A stretch of 50,715 nucleotides of DNA from Candidatus Cloacimonadota bacterium (GTDB lineage: Bacteria > Muiribacteriota > UBA6191), in the NCBI GenBank assembly GCA_019454875.1, contig JACFNL010000002.1, positions 38,767-89,481 of the forward strand. Direction: 5' to 3'. Made by a program: the position numbers and the translations under genes. Positions 8,020 to 16,725 of the stretch are shown here, one piece after another. Each line of letters begins with the position of its first letter. Position 1 is the first letter of the stretch. The notes beneath the pieces were generated by a model. That model saw nothing but the letters and a program-made list of their open reading frames with translations, did no database searches and was not told where the DNA came from.

Positions 8020-9003
8020 ATGCAAACACATCTAATCATTCATCAAAAGCTGGTTCAAGCAGTTAAAAATTTAAGAAAAAATGAAGCCGAAATTCTTGAT
8101 TTGATTGCCCAGGCCGATCAGACCAGGGATTTTTTAATGCTTATGCAGTATCCGTCCCTGTTTAGCTATTGTGTAAAGGGAATTGGGCTAACTGATGCCG
8201 AAGCCTATAATTTTCTGGCCTTGTATAAAAAGTCCAAAGAGATTCCAGCACTGACTGAGGCCATACAGTCAGGGGAAGTATCGGTCAGTAAACTGAGACA
8301 TATCTGCCCGGTGATTAATCAGGAAAACCAAACGCTCTGGATTGAGAAGGCCAAATCAGAAACCAACAAAAAGTTGATTGATGAGGTAGCTAAAGTTTCC
8401 CCATACACCAAAAAGAGAGAAGTTGTTAAACCAGCCGGGGAGGGCATGAAACGCTTGTCTTTAGATGTTTCTCCAGAACTGATGCAAACCCTTCTAAGAC
8501 TTCAGGAAGTGTTAAAACTGGATAATTTGACCCAGGTAATTGAAGTGGCAGCCAATGAAACCCTGGAAAGAAAGGATCCGGTCAAGAAAGCAGAAAGGGC
8601 CGAGACCAGGGCTAAAAAGAGAGAAGCTTTGGAACAAGGCAAAGCAGCAGGAAAAACGAGTGTCAAAGAGGATGATGAAGTTGTTCCCATAAGTTCCGAT
8701 AAAAATGACCATGATTCTGAGCCTGTTTCAAGACAGGAGCGCAAAAAATTGCCCATGCATCTTGTTCATGCTGTGAATCGAAGGGATCGGGGGCAGTGTT
8801 GTTATTATGGAATGAGAAATAACCGCTGCGATTCAAGGTATAGAGTCGAAATTCATCACATTGAGCCAATAAGCCGGGGTGGGAAGGACACAATTGAGAA
8901 TTTAGTTACGCTTTGTCATGATCATCACAAATTGATTCATGAAGCGATATTTGGGCAGAGGTTTGCGGGGAATAAAAAAAGCGACAGAAATCCAGTGGAA
9001 TAG
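8020..9003 (+). CDS. HNH endonuclease family protein
   Basis: The C-terminal 60 or so residues form an HNH nuclease module: RDRGQC, then RCDSRYRVEIHHIEP, ISRGGKDTIENLVTLC and HDHHKLIHE, giving the His-His, Asn and His residues of the beta-beta-alpha-metal site and cysteines for structural zinc. The N-terminal 200 residues are helical and resemble the 13E12/DUF222-like leader often joined to such HNH domains. A basic, Lys/Glu-rich linker lies at about 185-245. Proteins of this kind are often multicopy and of unclear role, possibly selfish or restriction-related. It stands alone and converges on the HU gene, whose terminator overlaps its last codons. Its ATG lacks a good Shine-Dalgarno sequence. 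Confidence 0.85.
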   Translation: MQTHLIIHQKLVQAVKNLRKNEAEILDLIAQADQTRDFLMLMQYPSLFSYCVKGIGLTDAEAYNFLALYKKSKEIPALTEAIQSGEVSVSKLRHICPVINQENQTLWIEKAKSETNKKLIDEVAKVSPYTKKREVVKPAGEGMKRLSLDVSPELMQTLLRLQEVLKLDNLTQVIEVAANETLERKDPVKKAERAETRAKKREALEQGKAAGKTSVKEDDEVVPISSDKNDHDSEPVSRQERKKLPMHLVHAVNRRDRGQCCYYGMRNNRCDSRYRVEIHHIEPISRGGKDTIENLVTLCHDHHKLIHEAIFGQRFAGNKKSDRNPVE

Positions 9004-9013
9004 ATTCTGTCGC
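8974..9013 (-). terminator. Intrinsic terminator of the HU gene, inside the HNH coding end
   Basis: Read on the minus strand, GCGACAGAA (9013-9005) pairs with TTCTGTCGC (8989-8981) and is followed by seven T residues (8980-8974). This is a canonical rho-independent terminator. Half of the hairpin and the whole T tract lie inside the last codons of the convergent HNH gene, whose stop is at 9001-9003. Confidence 0.85.
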
Positions 9014-9029
9014 ATAAGGAAGACTGAAA

Positions 9030-9305
9030 TTAGCCGTTAACGGAATCTTTCAGAATTTTTCCAGGAGTAAATTTGGGCATTTTGGCCGCTGGGATTGTCA
9101 GTGGCTTACGAGTCTGGGGATTTACACCTGAGCGAGCCGCCCGTTCCTTAATCTCCCATGTGCCAAACCCAACCAGCTGGATTTTGTTGCCTTGAGCCAG
9201 TTCGCTCTTCACCACTTCAATAAAAGCATCAACGGCCGCTGCTGCTTCCTTTTGATTCAGAGGTGTAGAGTCCGCAATACGCTTGCACAATTCATTCTTA
9301 TTCAT
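9030..9305 (-). CDS. HU-family nucleoid DNA-binding protein
   Basis: At 91 residues this is the standard HU/IHF length. It has the dimerising N-terminal helices (MNKNELCKRIADSTPLNQ), the family signature around VGFGTWEIKERAARSG, and the DNA-binding beta arm with NPQTRKPLTIPAAK. HU bends and compacts DNA as a homo- or heterodimer. The Shine-Dalgarno GGGAGG is well placed before the ATG. The transcript is monocistronic: it ends at a terminator overlapping the HNH gene, and its leader carries a hairpin next to the ribosome site. Confidence 0.97.
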   Translation of the reverse strand: MNKNELCKRIADSTPLNQKEAAAAVDAFIEVVKSELAQGNKIQLVGFGTWEIKERAARSGVNPQTRKPLTIPAAKMPKFTPGKILKDSVNG

Positions 9306-9315
9306 GAAAGCCTCC

Positions 9316-9333
9316 CGCGATTCGATCGCGATC
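9316..9333 (-). promoter_or_regulatory. Palindromic hairpin beside the HU ribosome binding site
   Basis: CGCGATTCGATCGCG (9316-9330) is an inverted repeat of CGCGAT with a 3-base centre. It overlaps the perfect palindrome GATCGCGATC (9324-9333). On the HU mRNA the hairpin ends directly against the GGGAGG ribosome site, so it could limit translation or be a protein operator. Confidence 0.4.
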
Positions 9334-9414
9334 CTGTGATGAATTCAGGTGTCAACCCCTGATTCCGCCTGTATATAGGGCAATGACTAACTTTAGCATT
9401 GACGCTTAAATCCT

Positions 9415-9996
9415 TCAAGCGATTCCGCGTACAAAATCACCTGAAATCCACAGATCGCATAGATTTAATGCTAAATGAAGCAGGCTAAGAGCCCATAAAT
9501 TGCCGAGTTTCAGCCCAGCAAATGCTAAAAAAATGGCCGGAATGCTTAAAACCAGTAGCCACAAAAGTTCAGCATTTGGACTATGAAAAAATAGAAATAT
9601 CAGGGTGTTGAGAAAAATCAGAGTTTTGGGTGAGGAAAGTCTGCTGGCGAAACTCTCGTAAAATGCCATACGAAAGAAGATTTCTTCCGGGAATGCGACC
9701 AGGAAATACTGGTTCAGGACTATCAGCATGGTGACTTCAGGTGAACTCGGGGAAAAGGCCGCTATCAGGACAATCAATAGGAGCAGAAAAAATATAATTT
9801 TAGGGTTTATGGGAGAAGATTCTAATTTGAATCCGCAGCCCAAGGGCCAGAATACAAGGAAAAGCGGAATGAGCCACCAGATATGAACTGGTAGAAACCA
9901 GAGGATGATACATCCAAGAATATATAGTTTCGCTTTGAAATTCTGTTTCAATTTGAACTGATGATAGGATGCGGATCTAAAGAAAATCCAGTACAA
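9415..9996 (-). CDS. CPBP-family intramembrane protease
   Basis: This strongly hydrophobic protein of about 193 residues has several membrane segments. It contains all three CPBP (Abi) motifs: EExxxR in FPEEIFFRM (E104, E105, R109), FxxxH in FLFFH (F134, H138), and HxxxN in HLALN (H174, N178). These form the metal site of Rce1/CPBP-type intramembrane proteases. Bacterial members process membrane proteins or take part in bacteriocin immunity, and the substrate here is unknown. No ATG is available near the 5' end: the longest frame starts at TTG 9996, a later TTG would drop about 15 residues, and neither has a Shine-Dalgarno sequence. The start is therefore uncertain. The gene is divergent from groES. 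Confidence 0.8.
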   Translation of the reverse strand: MYWIFFRSASYHQFKLKQNFKAKLYILGCIILWFLPVHIWWLIPLFLVFWPLGCGFKLESSPINPKIIFFLLLLIVLIAAFSPSSPEVTMLIVLNQYFLVAFPEEIFFRMAFYESFASRLSSPKTLIFLNTLIFLFFHSPNAELLWLLVLSIPAIFLAFAGLKLGNLWALSLLHLALNLCDLWISGDFVRGIA

Positions 9997-10013
9997 ATTC
10001 GTTTCAATTTGAA
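9938..10013. promoter_or_regulatory. Paired palindromic sequences upstream of groES (possible operator)
   Basis: AAATTCTGTTTCAATTTGAA (9938-9957) and AAATTCGTTTCAATTTGAA (9995-10013) are direct repeats with one indel. Each contains the palindrome TTTCAA-T-TTGAA, and their centres are about 56 bp apart. They lie between the CPBP protease start and groES, the first within the protease coding sequence. They could bind a dimeric regulator or be a chance local duplication. Confidence 0.35.
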
Positions 10014-10033
10014 AAGAATGGGCTGTTTAAATG

Positions 10034-10050
10034 TTGGCAAGCTTCTTTCA
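10034..10050 (+). promoter_or_regulatory. Weak sigma-54-like promoter of groESL
   Basis: TTGGCAAGCTTCTTTCA has a good -24 element (TTGGCA). At the correct 12-bp offset its -12 element reads TTTCA instead of TTGCA. It resembles the stronger element before grpE. If TTGGCA is instead a sigma-70 -35 box, the -10 at 17 bases is poor (TAAGCG). Confidence 0.3.
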
Positions 10051-10072
10051 TTAGAGTAAGCGTTGTAAATAA

Positions 10073-10086
10073 GCACCGGTTGGTGC
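10073..10086 (+). promoter_or_regulatory. Small hairpin in the groES leader
   Basis: GCACC and GGTGC form a 5-bp stem around the loop GGTT, shortly before the AAGGAGG ribosome site of groES. It is not a CIRCE element. A role in thermosensing or regulator binding is only possible. Confidence 0.3.
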
Positions 10087-10115
10087 ATAGGTGAACCTGT
10101 TAAGGAGGAATCACA

Positions 10116-10409
10116 ATGAGTCTGAATCTGAAACCACTGGGTGACAGAGTTGTAATTCAACCAAAAAAGGCTGATGAAAAAACAGCTTCTGGAATTTATC
10201 TTCCAGCTACCGCCAGCAAAGAAAAGCCAATTGCTGGTACTGTTGTAGCAGTAGGGAATGGCAAGGCTAATGATGCCGGAAGCAGAACCCCACTCGAAGT
10301 TAAGGTCGGAGATAATGTAATTTTTTCAGAGTATGCTGGTACTGAAATCAAAGTAAATGATGAGAAGTACCTGATCATGCGTGAAGAAGACATTCTGGCA
10401 ATTAACTAA
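10116..10409 (+). CDS. groES: GroES co-chaperonin (Cpn10)
   Basis: This is a 97-residue protein of the standard GroES length. It has the N-terminal signature [20 protein letters not shown], the mobile-loop region ([14 protein letters not shown]), the VVAVGNG core, and the [20 protein letters not shown] strand pair. It forms the heptameric lid of the GroEL folding chamber in the cytoplasm. Translation starts at ATG behind a strong AAGGAGG. It is followed 39 bases later by groEL, so the two form the usual operon. Confidence 0.98.
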   Translation: MSLNLKPLGDRVVIQPKKADEKTASGIYLPATASKEKPIAGTVVAVGNGKANDAGSRTPLEVKVGDNVIFSEYAGTEIKVNDEKYLIMREEDILAIN

Positions 10410-10442
10410 TTCAAAACTACAATCTACGATAGAAAGGAATAG

Positions 10443-12095
<1,653 letters not shown>

Positions 12096-12131
12096 TATCG
12101 TTTCGGTCCCGGTATGTTACCGAGATAGCTG

Positions 12132-12178
12132 GGCCCCGTCTTCAGTTTTGTGAAATTGAGGGCGGGGTCTTTGTTTAG
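12132..12178 (+). terminator. Intrinsic terminator of groESL
   Basis: The left arm at 12134-12148 pairs fully with 12153-12167 in a 15-bp stem with three G-T wobbles around the loop TGTG. Two more pairs can be added at the base (12132-12133 with 12168-12169). A T-rich tail, TCTTTGTTT, follows. This separates groESL from grpE-dnaK-dnaJ. Confidence 0.9.
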
Positions 12179-12180
12179 AA

Positions 12181-12232
12181 TTGAAACACAACTCATGAAT
12201 ATTCCCCGAATTACTTGGCAAAATCTTTGCAA
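12181..12232 (+). promoter_or_regulatory. Promoter region of grpE-dnaK-dnaJ, with sigma-54-type -24/-12 element
   Basis: TTGGCAAAATCTTTGCAA (12215-12232) matches the sigma-54 consensus TGGCAC-N5-TTGCA at all but one base. The GG (12217-12218) and GC (12229-12230) are at the required 12-bp offset. It would start transcription near 12242, about 26 bases before the grpE ATG. Just upstream a weaker sigma-32-like pair, TTGAAA (12181-12186) and CCCCGA (12204-12209), has a somewhat long 17-base spacing. Confidence 0.5.
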
Positions 12233-12267
12233 CGGCTGAATTGGGAGAAACTAAGGAGGATATTTAA

Positions 12268-12876
12268 ATGTCACTCAAGCAGAGCAGGCCGAATCCGGCA
12301 GAGGAGCAGTCAGAAGTTAATTTGACTGAGGATCAGGAGGGGGCAGAAGCAGTAGCTAAAGAGGATCAGGTTCAGACCGATTTTAGTGAAGAAGAGCTTG
12401 CCGATGAGCCGATGTTGACCGATTCTGAAGCCCCAGGCATCCATGAGGAGCTGGCAGAATCCAAGGATAGACTTTTGAGATTGGCTGCAGAATATGACAA
12501 TTATCGAAAGCGTACAATCCGTGAAAAAGAAGAATTGGCCCGGTATGCCTCAGCTAGTCTGATGGAAAAATTGCTTCCTGTACTGGACACAATTGAGCGA
12601 GGTGTTTTGTTTAATGAGAAGACAGAATCGCTGGAATCCGTCAAGGAAGGCTTGATTAAGATTCATAAACAGTTGTTTGATATTCTAAACAAAGAGGGGT
12701 TAGATACGATTGCTGAGGCAGGTGAGCCATTTGATGTAAATTTGCATATGGCAGTAATGCAGGAAACAAGCGATCAGTATCCCGACCAGACAGTAATGCA
12801 GGTATTTGAAAAGGGTTATCGTCTGAAAGATAAAATTCTCAGGCACGCTAAGGTAAAAGACTCTACAGAAGGCTAG
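12268..12876 (+). CDS. grpE: GrpE nucleotide-exchange factor
   Basis: GrpE releases ADP from DnaK. This copy has 202 residues: an acidic, disordered N-terminus of about 60 residues, a long helix ([20 protein letters not shown], then [10 protein letters not shown]) that forms the dimer coiled coil, and the C-terminal beta domain with [15 protein letters not shown] and [20 protein letters not shown], the family signature. The ATG is preceded by AAGGAGG. dnaK follows 16 bases after the stop. Confidence 0.97.
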   Translation: MSLKQSRPNPAEEQSEVNLTEDQEGAEAVAKEDQVQTDFSEEELADEPMLTDSEAPGIHEELAESKDRLLRLAAEYDNYRKRTIREKEELARYASASLMEKLLPVLDTIERGVLFNEKTESLESVKEGLIKIHKQLFDILNKEGLDTIAEAGEPFDVNLHMAVMQETSDQYPDQTVMQVFEKGYRLKDKILRHAKVKDSTEG

Positions 12877-12892
12877 AAGAAGGAGTGAGCAA

Positions 12893-14803
12893 ATGGGTAA
12901 GTGTATCGGAATTGATTTAGGAACAACCAACTCATGCGTTGCAGTGTTGGAGGGCGGGGATGCAGTTGTAATCCCCAATCGTGAGGGTAATCGTACTACT
13001 CCATCTATCGTTGCCTTTTCTAAGGATGAGGAAAGACTGGTTGGAGAAATAGCCAAAAGACAGGCCGTTACCAACGCACATAACACCATTTTTTCCATCA
13101 AGCGATTTATGGGAAACAAGTATGACTATACAGAAAAAACCGGTGAAACCAAGCAGGTTCCCTACAAGGTGATTAAGGCTTCAAACGGTGATGCCAGGGT
13201 AGAAATCAAGGGGAAGGTTCATTCTCCTCAGGAAATTTCTGCCATGATTCTGACCAAGTTAAAAGAGGATGCAGAGGCATATCTGGGTGAGAAAGTCACT
13301 GAGGCTGTAATTACTGTGCCTGCATATTTTAATGATGATCAGAGAAAAGCTACGATTGATGCCGGTAAAATTGCCGGGCTTGAGGTAAAAAGAATCATCA
13401 ATGAACCAACTGCTGCGGCTTTGGCTTATGGAATGGGCAAAGATAACAAACAGGATCAGACCATCTTAATCTTTGATCTTGGTGGTGGTACCTTTGATGT
13501 GTCGATTCTTGAGCTTTCCGAGGGTCTGTTTGAAGTTAAGGCTACAAATGGGGACAACCACCTAGGTGGGGATGACTGGGACCAAAGACTGATAGATTTT
13601 ATTGCCGAGGAGTTCAAAAAGGGACATGGCATTGATTTAAGAAAAGATCCTATGGCTCATCAGCGCCTGAAGGAAGCAGCAGAAAAGGCTAAGAAGGAAT
13701 TGTCCACTGTGGCCAAAACTACCATCAATCAGCCATATATTACGGCTGGTGCTGCTGGTGCTTTGCACCTGGATATGGAAATCAGTCGCTCCAAGTTTGA
13801 AGAACTGACCCATGATCTTCTGATGCGTTGTAAGGTTCCGGTAGAAAATTGTCTTCGGGATGCTGGTATCAGCACAAGTGAGCTTCACACTGTAATTCTG
13901 GTTGGTGGTTCAACTCGTATGCCAGCTGTACAGGAACTGGTTAAGAAGTTGACTGGTAAAGAACCTCACAAGGGAGTAAATCCTGATGAAGTTGTGGCTT
14001 TAGGTGCTGCAATTCAAGGTGGAGTTCTTTCTGGAGATGTGAAGGATGTTCTTTTGTTGGATGTGACTCCTTTGTCACTTGGAATTGAGACGATGGGTGG
14101 AGTGGTCAGTAAGATTATTGAAAGAAACACTACAATTCCTTTCAAAAAATCTCAGGTCTATTCTACAGCGGCTGACAATCAGCCCGCTGTTTCAATTCAT
14201 GTGGTACAGGGTGAGAGGGAAATGTCCCGTGATAATAAAAGCTTGGGAACTTTTGATCTTGCAGGTATACCACCAGCACCAAGAGGTGTTCCTCAGATTG
14301 AGGTGACATTTGATATTGATGCTAATGGTGTTTTAAGTGTGACCGCCAAAGACAAGGGTACAGGCAAGTCACAGTCTATTACAATTTCCGGCTCTTCTGG
14401 ATTGGACAAATCAGAAGTGGAAAGAATGGTTCGGGAAGCTGAGGCTAATCGTGAGGAAGACAGACTGAAGCGAGAAGCTGTCGATGTCAGAAATAATGCG
14501 GAAAGCCTTCTGTTCACAACCAAAAAGTCTTTGGAAGAACATAAAGACAAACTTTCTGCCGATGATGTTTCCATGCTCGAAGCCGCGATCAAACAATTTG
14601 ATGAGGTCATTCAGGCAGGGGATCCAGAAAAGATCAAGTCTGAAACCGAGGTGTTTTTGAAGAGTGCCCAGAAGATTTCTGAGGTATTGTATAGGGAACA
14701 GGCTCAGAATCAGACGGATTCGGATGCAGCTTCAGCTCAGGCTAAGGCTGATGATGATAAAGTTGTGGATGCTGAGTTTGAAAAAGTGGATGATAACAAG
14801 TAA
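12893..14803 (+). CDS. dnaK: DnaK (Hsp70) chaperone
   Basis: This 636-residue Hsp70 has the N-terminal ATPase domain ([18 protein letters not shown], the [13 protein letters not shown] phosphate region, [14 protein letters not shown]), the [16 protein letters not shown] interdomain linker, the peptide-binding beta domain (to about 505), and the helical lid ending in [13 protein letters not shown]. It binds unfolded segments and works with GrpE and DnaJ, its neighbours on both sides. It has a good ribosome site (AAGAAGGAGTGAG). Confidence 0.99.
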   Translation: MGKCIGIDLGTTNSCVAVLEGGDAVVIPNREGNRTTPSIVAFSKDEERLVGEIAKRQAVTNAHNTIFSIKRFMGNKYDYTEKTGETKQVPYKVIKASNGDARVEIKGKVHSPQEISAMILTKLKEDAEAYLGEKVTEAVITVPAYFNDDQRKATIDAGKIAGLEVKRIINEPTAAALAYGMGKDNKQDQTILIFDLGGGTFDVSILELSEGLFEVKATNGDNHLGGDDWDQRLIDFIAEEFKKGHGIDLRKDPMAHQRLKEAAEKAKKELSTVAKTTINQPYITAGAAGALHLDMEISRSKFEELTHDLLMRCKVPVENCLRDAGISTSELHTVILVGGSTRMPAVQELVKKLTGKEPHKGVNPDEVVALGAAIQGGVLSGDVKDVLLLDVTPLSLGIETMGGVVSKIIERNTTIPFKKSQVYSTAADNQPAVSIHVVQGEREMSRDNKSLGTFDLAGIPPAPRGVPQIEVTFDIDANGVLSVTAKDKGTGKSQSITISGSSGLDKSEVERMVREAEANREEDRLKREAVDVRNNAESLLFTTKKSLEEHKDKLSADDVSMLEAAIKQFDEVIQAGDPEKIKSETEVFLKSAQKISEVLYREQAQNQTDSDAASAQAKADDDKVVDAEFEKVDDNK

Positions 14804-14835
14804 TTTTGTAAATCATCATTGATGGAATTTATTTT

Positions 14836-14870
14836 GGGGGGCTGTTGTGGTTGTTCTATGACAGTCCTCC
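14836..14870 (+). other. Stem-loop between dnaK and dnaJ
   Basis: GGGGGGCTGT (14836-14845) can pair over 10 bp, with two G-T wobbles, with ACAGTCCTCC (14861-14870). It lies in the 89-base gap and has no T run after it. It could be an mRNA processing or attenuation element that lowers dnaJ relative to dnaK. Confidence 0.45.
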
Positions 14871-14892
14871 AAATTCGGATTAAAGAGGTACT

Positions 14893-16029
14893 ATGAGCCA
14901 GAAAGCGGACTACTATCAGACTCTGGGAGTTGCAAAAAACGCTTCCGAGCAGGACATCAAAAAAGCTTACCGGAAACTGGCAATGCAGTATCACCCGGAT
15001 CGCAACCCAGGTAACAAGGAAGCAGAAGCCAAATTCAAGGAAGTTCAGGAAGCCTATGACATTGTGGCAGATCCACAAAAACGGGCTGCCTATGACCAGT
15101 ATGGCCACGCGGCTTTTGAAGGCGGTATGGGTGGTGGAGGATTTTCCCAGAGCTTTGACATGGGAGATATCTTCGGAGATATGTTTGAAGGCACTGCATT
15201 TGAATCCTTTTTTGGAGGATCGGGTGGAGGCAAACGCAAAAACCGGCCACGGCGCGGTGCTGATATGCAGTATCAGATGGATCTGTCTTTTGAGCAGGCA
15301 GTTTTTGGACATAAAACTGAAATATCTATTCCTAGAACTGAAGAATGTGGAGACTGTCTTGGTAAGGGTGCCGTAAATCCTTCTGATATAGAAACCTGTC
15401 CAATTTGCCGTGGTTCTGGCCAAATCCAGAGAACACAGGGCATTTTTTCTGTTGCTACTACCTGTCACCATTGTGGTGGTGGTGGCTCGATTATTAAAAA
15501 TCCATGTAAATCCTGCCAGGGTAAAGGCCGTATCAAAAAGAGCAATAAAATTTCCGTGTCCATCCCTGCCGGAGTGGATGATGGATTTAGAATCAAGCTC
15601 AGAAGAGAGGGTGAAGCGGGGGAAAATGGTGGGCCAAGCGGGGATTTGTATCTTCTGATTCGCGTGAAGGAGCATGAGTTCTTCAAACGGGAAGGAAATG
15701 ATATTCTTTTGACCCAGAGCCTTACATTCACCCAGGCGGCTTTAGGCTGTTCCGTGAAGGTTCCGACCCTTGCAGGTTCCGTGAAACTGACAGTTCCTGA
15801 GGGTACAGCCAGCGGCAAGGTCTTTCGTTTAAGAGGCGAAGGGGTCATGGATGTTCATGGTCATGGCAAGGGCGATCAGCTTGTTCAGATTCAGGTGGAA
15901 ACTCCTAAGAGCCTGACTTCCGAGCAGAAGAAACTTCTAAGAGAGTTTGCCAAACTCAGAGGTGAAGAAGTTGAGGAGCAGGATTTTTTAGGAAGGGTCA
16001 CTGAAAAGGTCAAAGATATTTTTGGATAG
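14893..16029 (+). CDS. dnaJ: DnaJ (Hsp40) co-chaperone, class A
   Basis: The 378-residue protein has the full class A order. The J domain contains HPD (residues 34-36, in MQYHPDRNPGN). A Gly/Phe-rich stretch lies at about 73-115. Four CxxCxGxG zinc repeats (CGDCLGKG, CPICRGSG, CHHCGGGG, CKSCQGKG) lie at about 152-215. The C-terminal substrate-binding domains have VPEGTASGKVFRLRGEG. It stimulates DnaK ATPase and delivers clients. Start ATG follows AAAGAGG. It is the last gene of the chaperone block and converges on a minus-strand gene 5 bases away. Confidence 0.98.
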   Translation: MSQKADYYQTLGVAKNASEQDIKKAYRKLAMQYHPDRNPGNKEAEAKFKEVQEAYDIVADPQKRAAYDQYGHAAFEGGMGGGGFSQSFDMGDIFGDMFEGTAFESFFGGSGGGKRKNRPRRGADMQYQMDLSFEQAVFGHKTEISIPRTEECGDCLGKGAVNPSDIETCPICRGSGQIQRTQGIFSVATTCHHCGGGGSIIKNPCKSCQGKGRIKKSNKISVSIPAGVDDGFRIKLRREGEAGENGGPSGDLYLLIRVKEHEFFKREGNDILLTQSLTFTQAALGCSVKVPTLAGSVKLTVPEGTASGKVFRLRGEGVMDVHGHGKGDQLVQIQVETPKSLTSEQKKLLREFAKLRGEEVEEQDFLGRVTEKVKDIFG

Positions 16030-16034
16030 AATAA

Positions 16035-16718
16035 TCAGTTAGAGAATTTCCACTCCACATAACCGGAATAGTTGTAACTTTGCTCTTTGGGTATGCCAAG
16101 TTTTTGCCATGCCCAGGGGGTTAAGTCGATGCCAGCAGGATTTACCACAAGTCTTCCATCCCAACGGCGTTTTTTATGCTTGAAGTATTCAACTGCTCTT
16201 GGGGCTGAGCGAGTAACCCAGTAGGGGTCATCCCGAAACCAGGGGCCTAGATCCTTGATGGGCATTCTGACCCAACCTGTGTATTTCCCATTACCTAAGG
16301 GTCGACGAACCACAATAAATTTTCCGACAGCAGAATTGTCTGGCAATGCTCCGGTAACAATACCATCCACTACTCTGGAACCGTCTTTGAAATAGGCACT
16401 TTCTCCCTTGTTTCCAGGTTTGCCAAAGCTAGTGCCGTAGACATGGAAGATGTTGTTTCCCATATAGGCGGTTTCGTGGTTTCGTAAAACCGTTTGTGAG
16501 ACCACCTTTTTTCGTTCAAACAGAGAACGGGCCACAATATGAATGAACATTTCCTCAAAGACAGTCCGGTCTTTTTCGCTAATTCTTTTGATGACTTCAA
16601 CAGGTTTGATCTGTGTTTTTTTATCAATGTAGCCACGGATCAGATCCCCTAATGGATCTTTAGCAAAAGAAGGTGCAAGAAAACTTAGGGCTAACAAAAC
16701 CAGAATGAGGCGGGCCAT
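16035..16718 (-). CDS. Secreted protein, possibly DPBB/RlpA-like
   Basis: The frame is open from 16799, but the ATG at 16718 gives a clean signal peptide (MARLILVLLALSFLAPSFA). It starts 7 bases after the stop of the upstream gene, so I prefer it (227 residues). The mature part has no cysteine-based lipobox. Its C-terminal half, with VRMPIKDLGPWFRDDPYWV and NPAGIDLTPWAWQKLGI, resembles double-psi beta-barrel (RlpA-like) domains, in which K/R-D-x-GPW and GIDL-S/T-P recur. I recall this pattern and could not verify it. The role may be cell-wall related. It is co-transcribed with the solute-binding protein gene. Confidence 0.72.
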   Translation of the reverse strand: MARLILVLLALSFLAPSFAKDPLGDLIRGYIDKKTQIKPVEVIKRISEKDRTVFEEMFIHIVARSLFERKKVVSQTVLRNHETAYMGNNIFHVYGTSFGKPGNKGESAYFKDGSRVVDGIVTGALPDNSAVGKFIVVRRPLGNGKYTGWVRMPIKDLGPWFRDDPYWVTRSAPRAVEYFKHKKRRWDGRLVVNPAGIDLTPWAWQKLGIPKEQSYNYSGYVEWKFSN

Positions 16719-16725
16719 AAGTGGG

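Noticed and set aside
8502..8893. Minus-strand frames opposite the HNH gene
   Set aside because: They are mirror frames of the HNH gene without coding features.
10014..10115. CIRCE operator before groES
   Set aside because: No TTAGCACTC-N9-GAGTGCTAA or close variant was found. The GCACC/GGTGC hairpin there is too short and different.
14737..15675. Open frame of 312 codons opposite the dnaK end and dnaJ
   Set aside because: It overlaps two certain genes antisense and its protein has no recognisable features.
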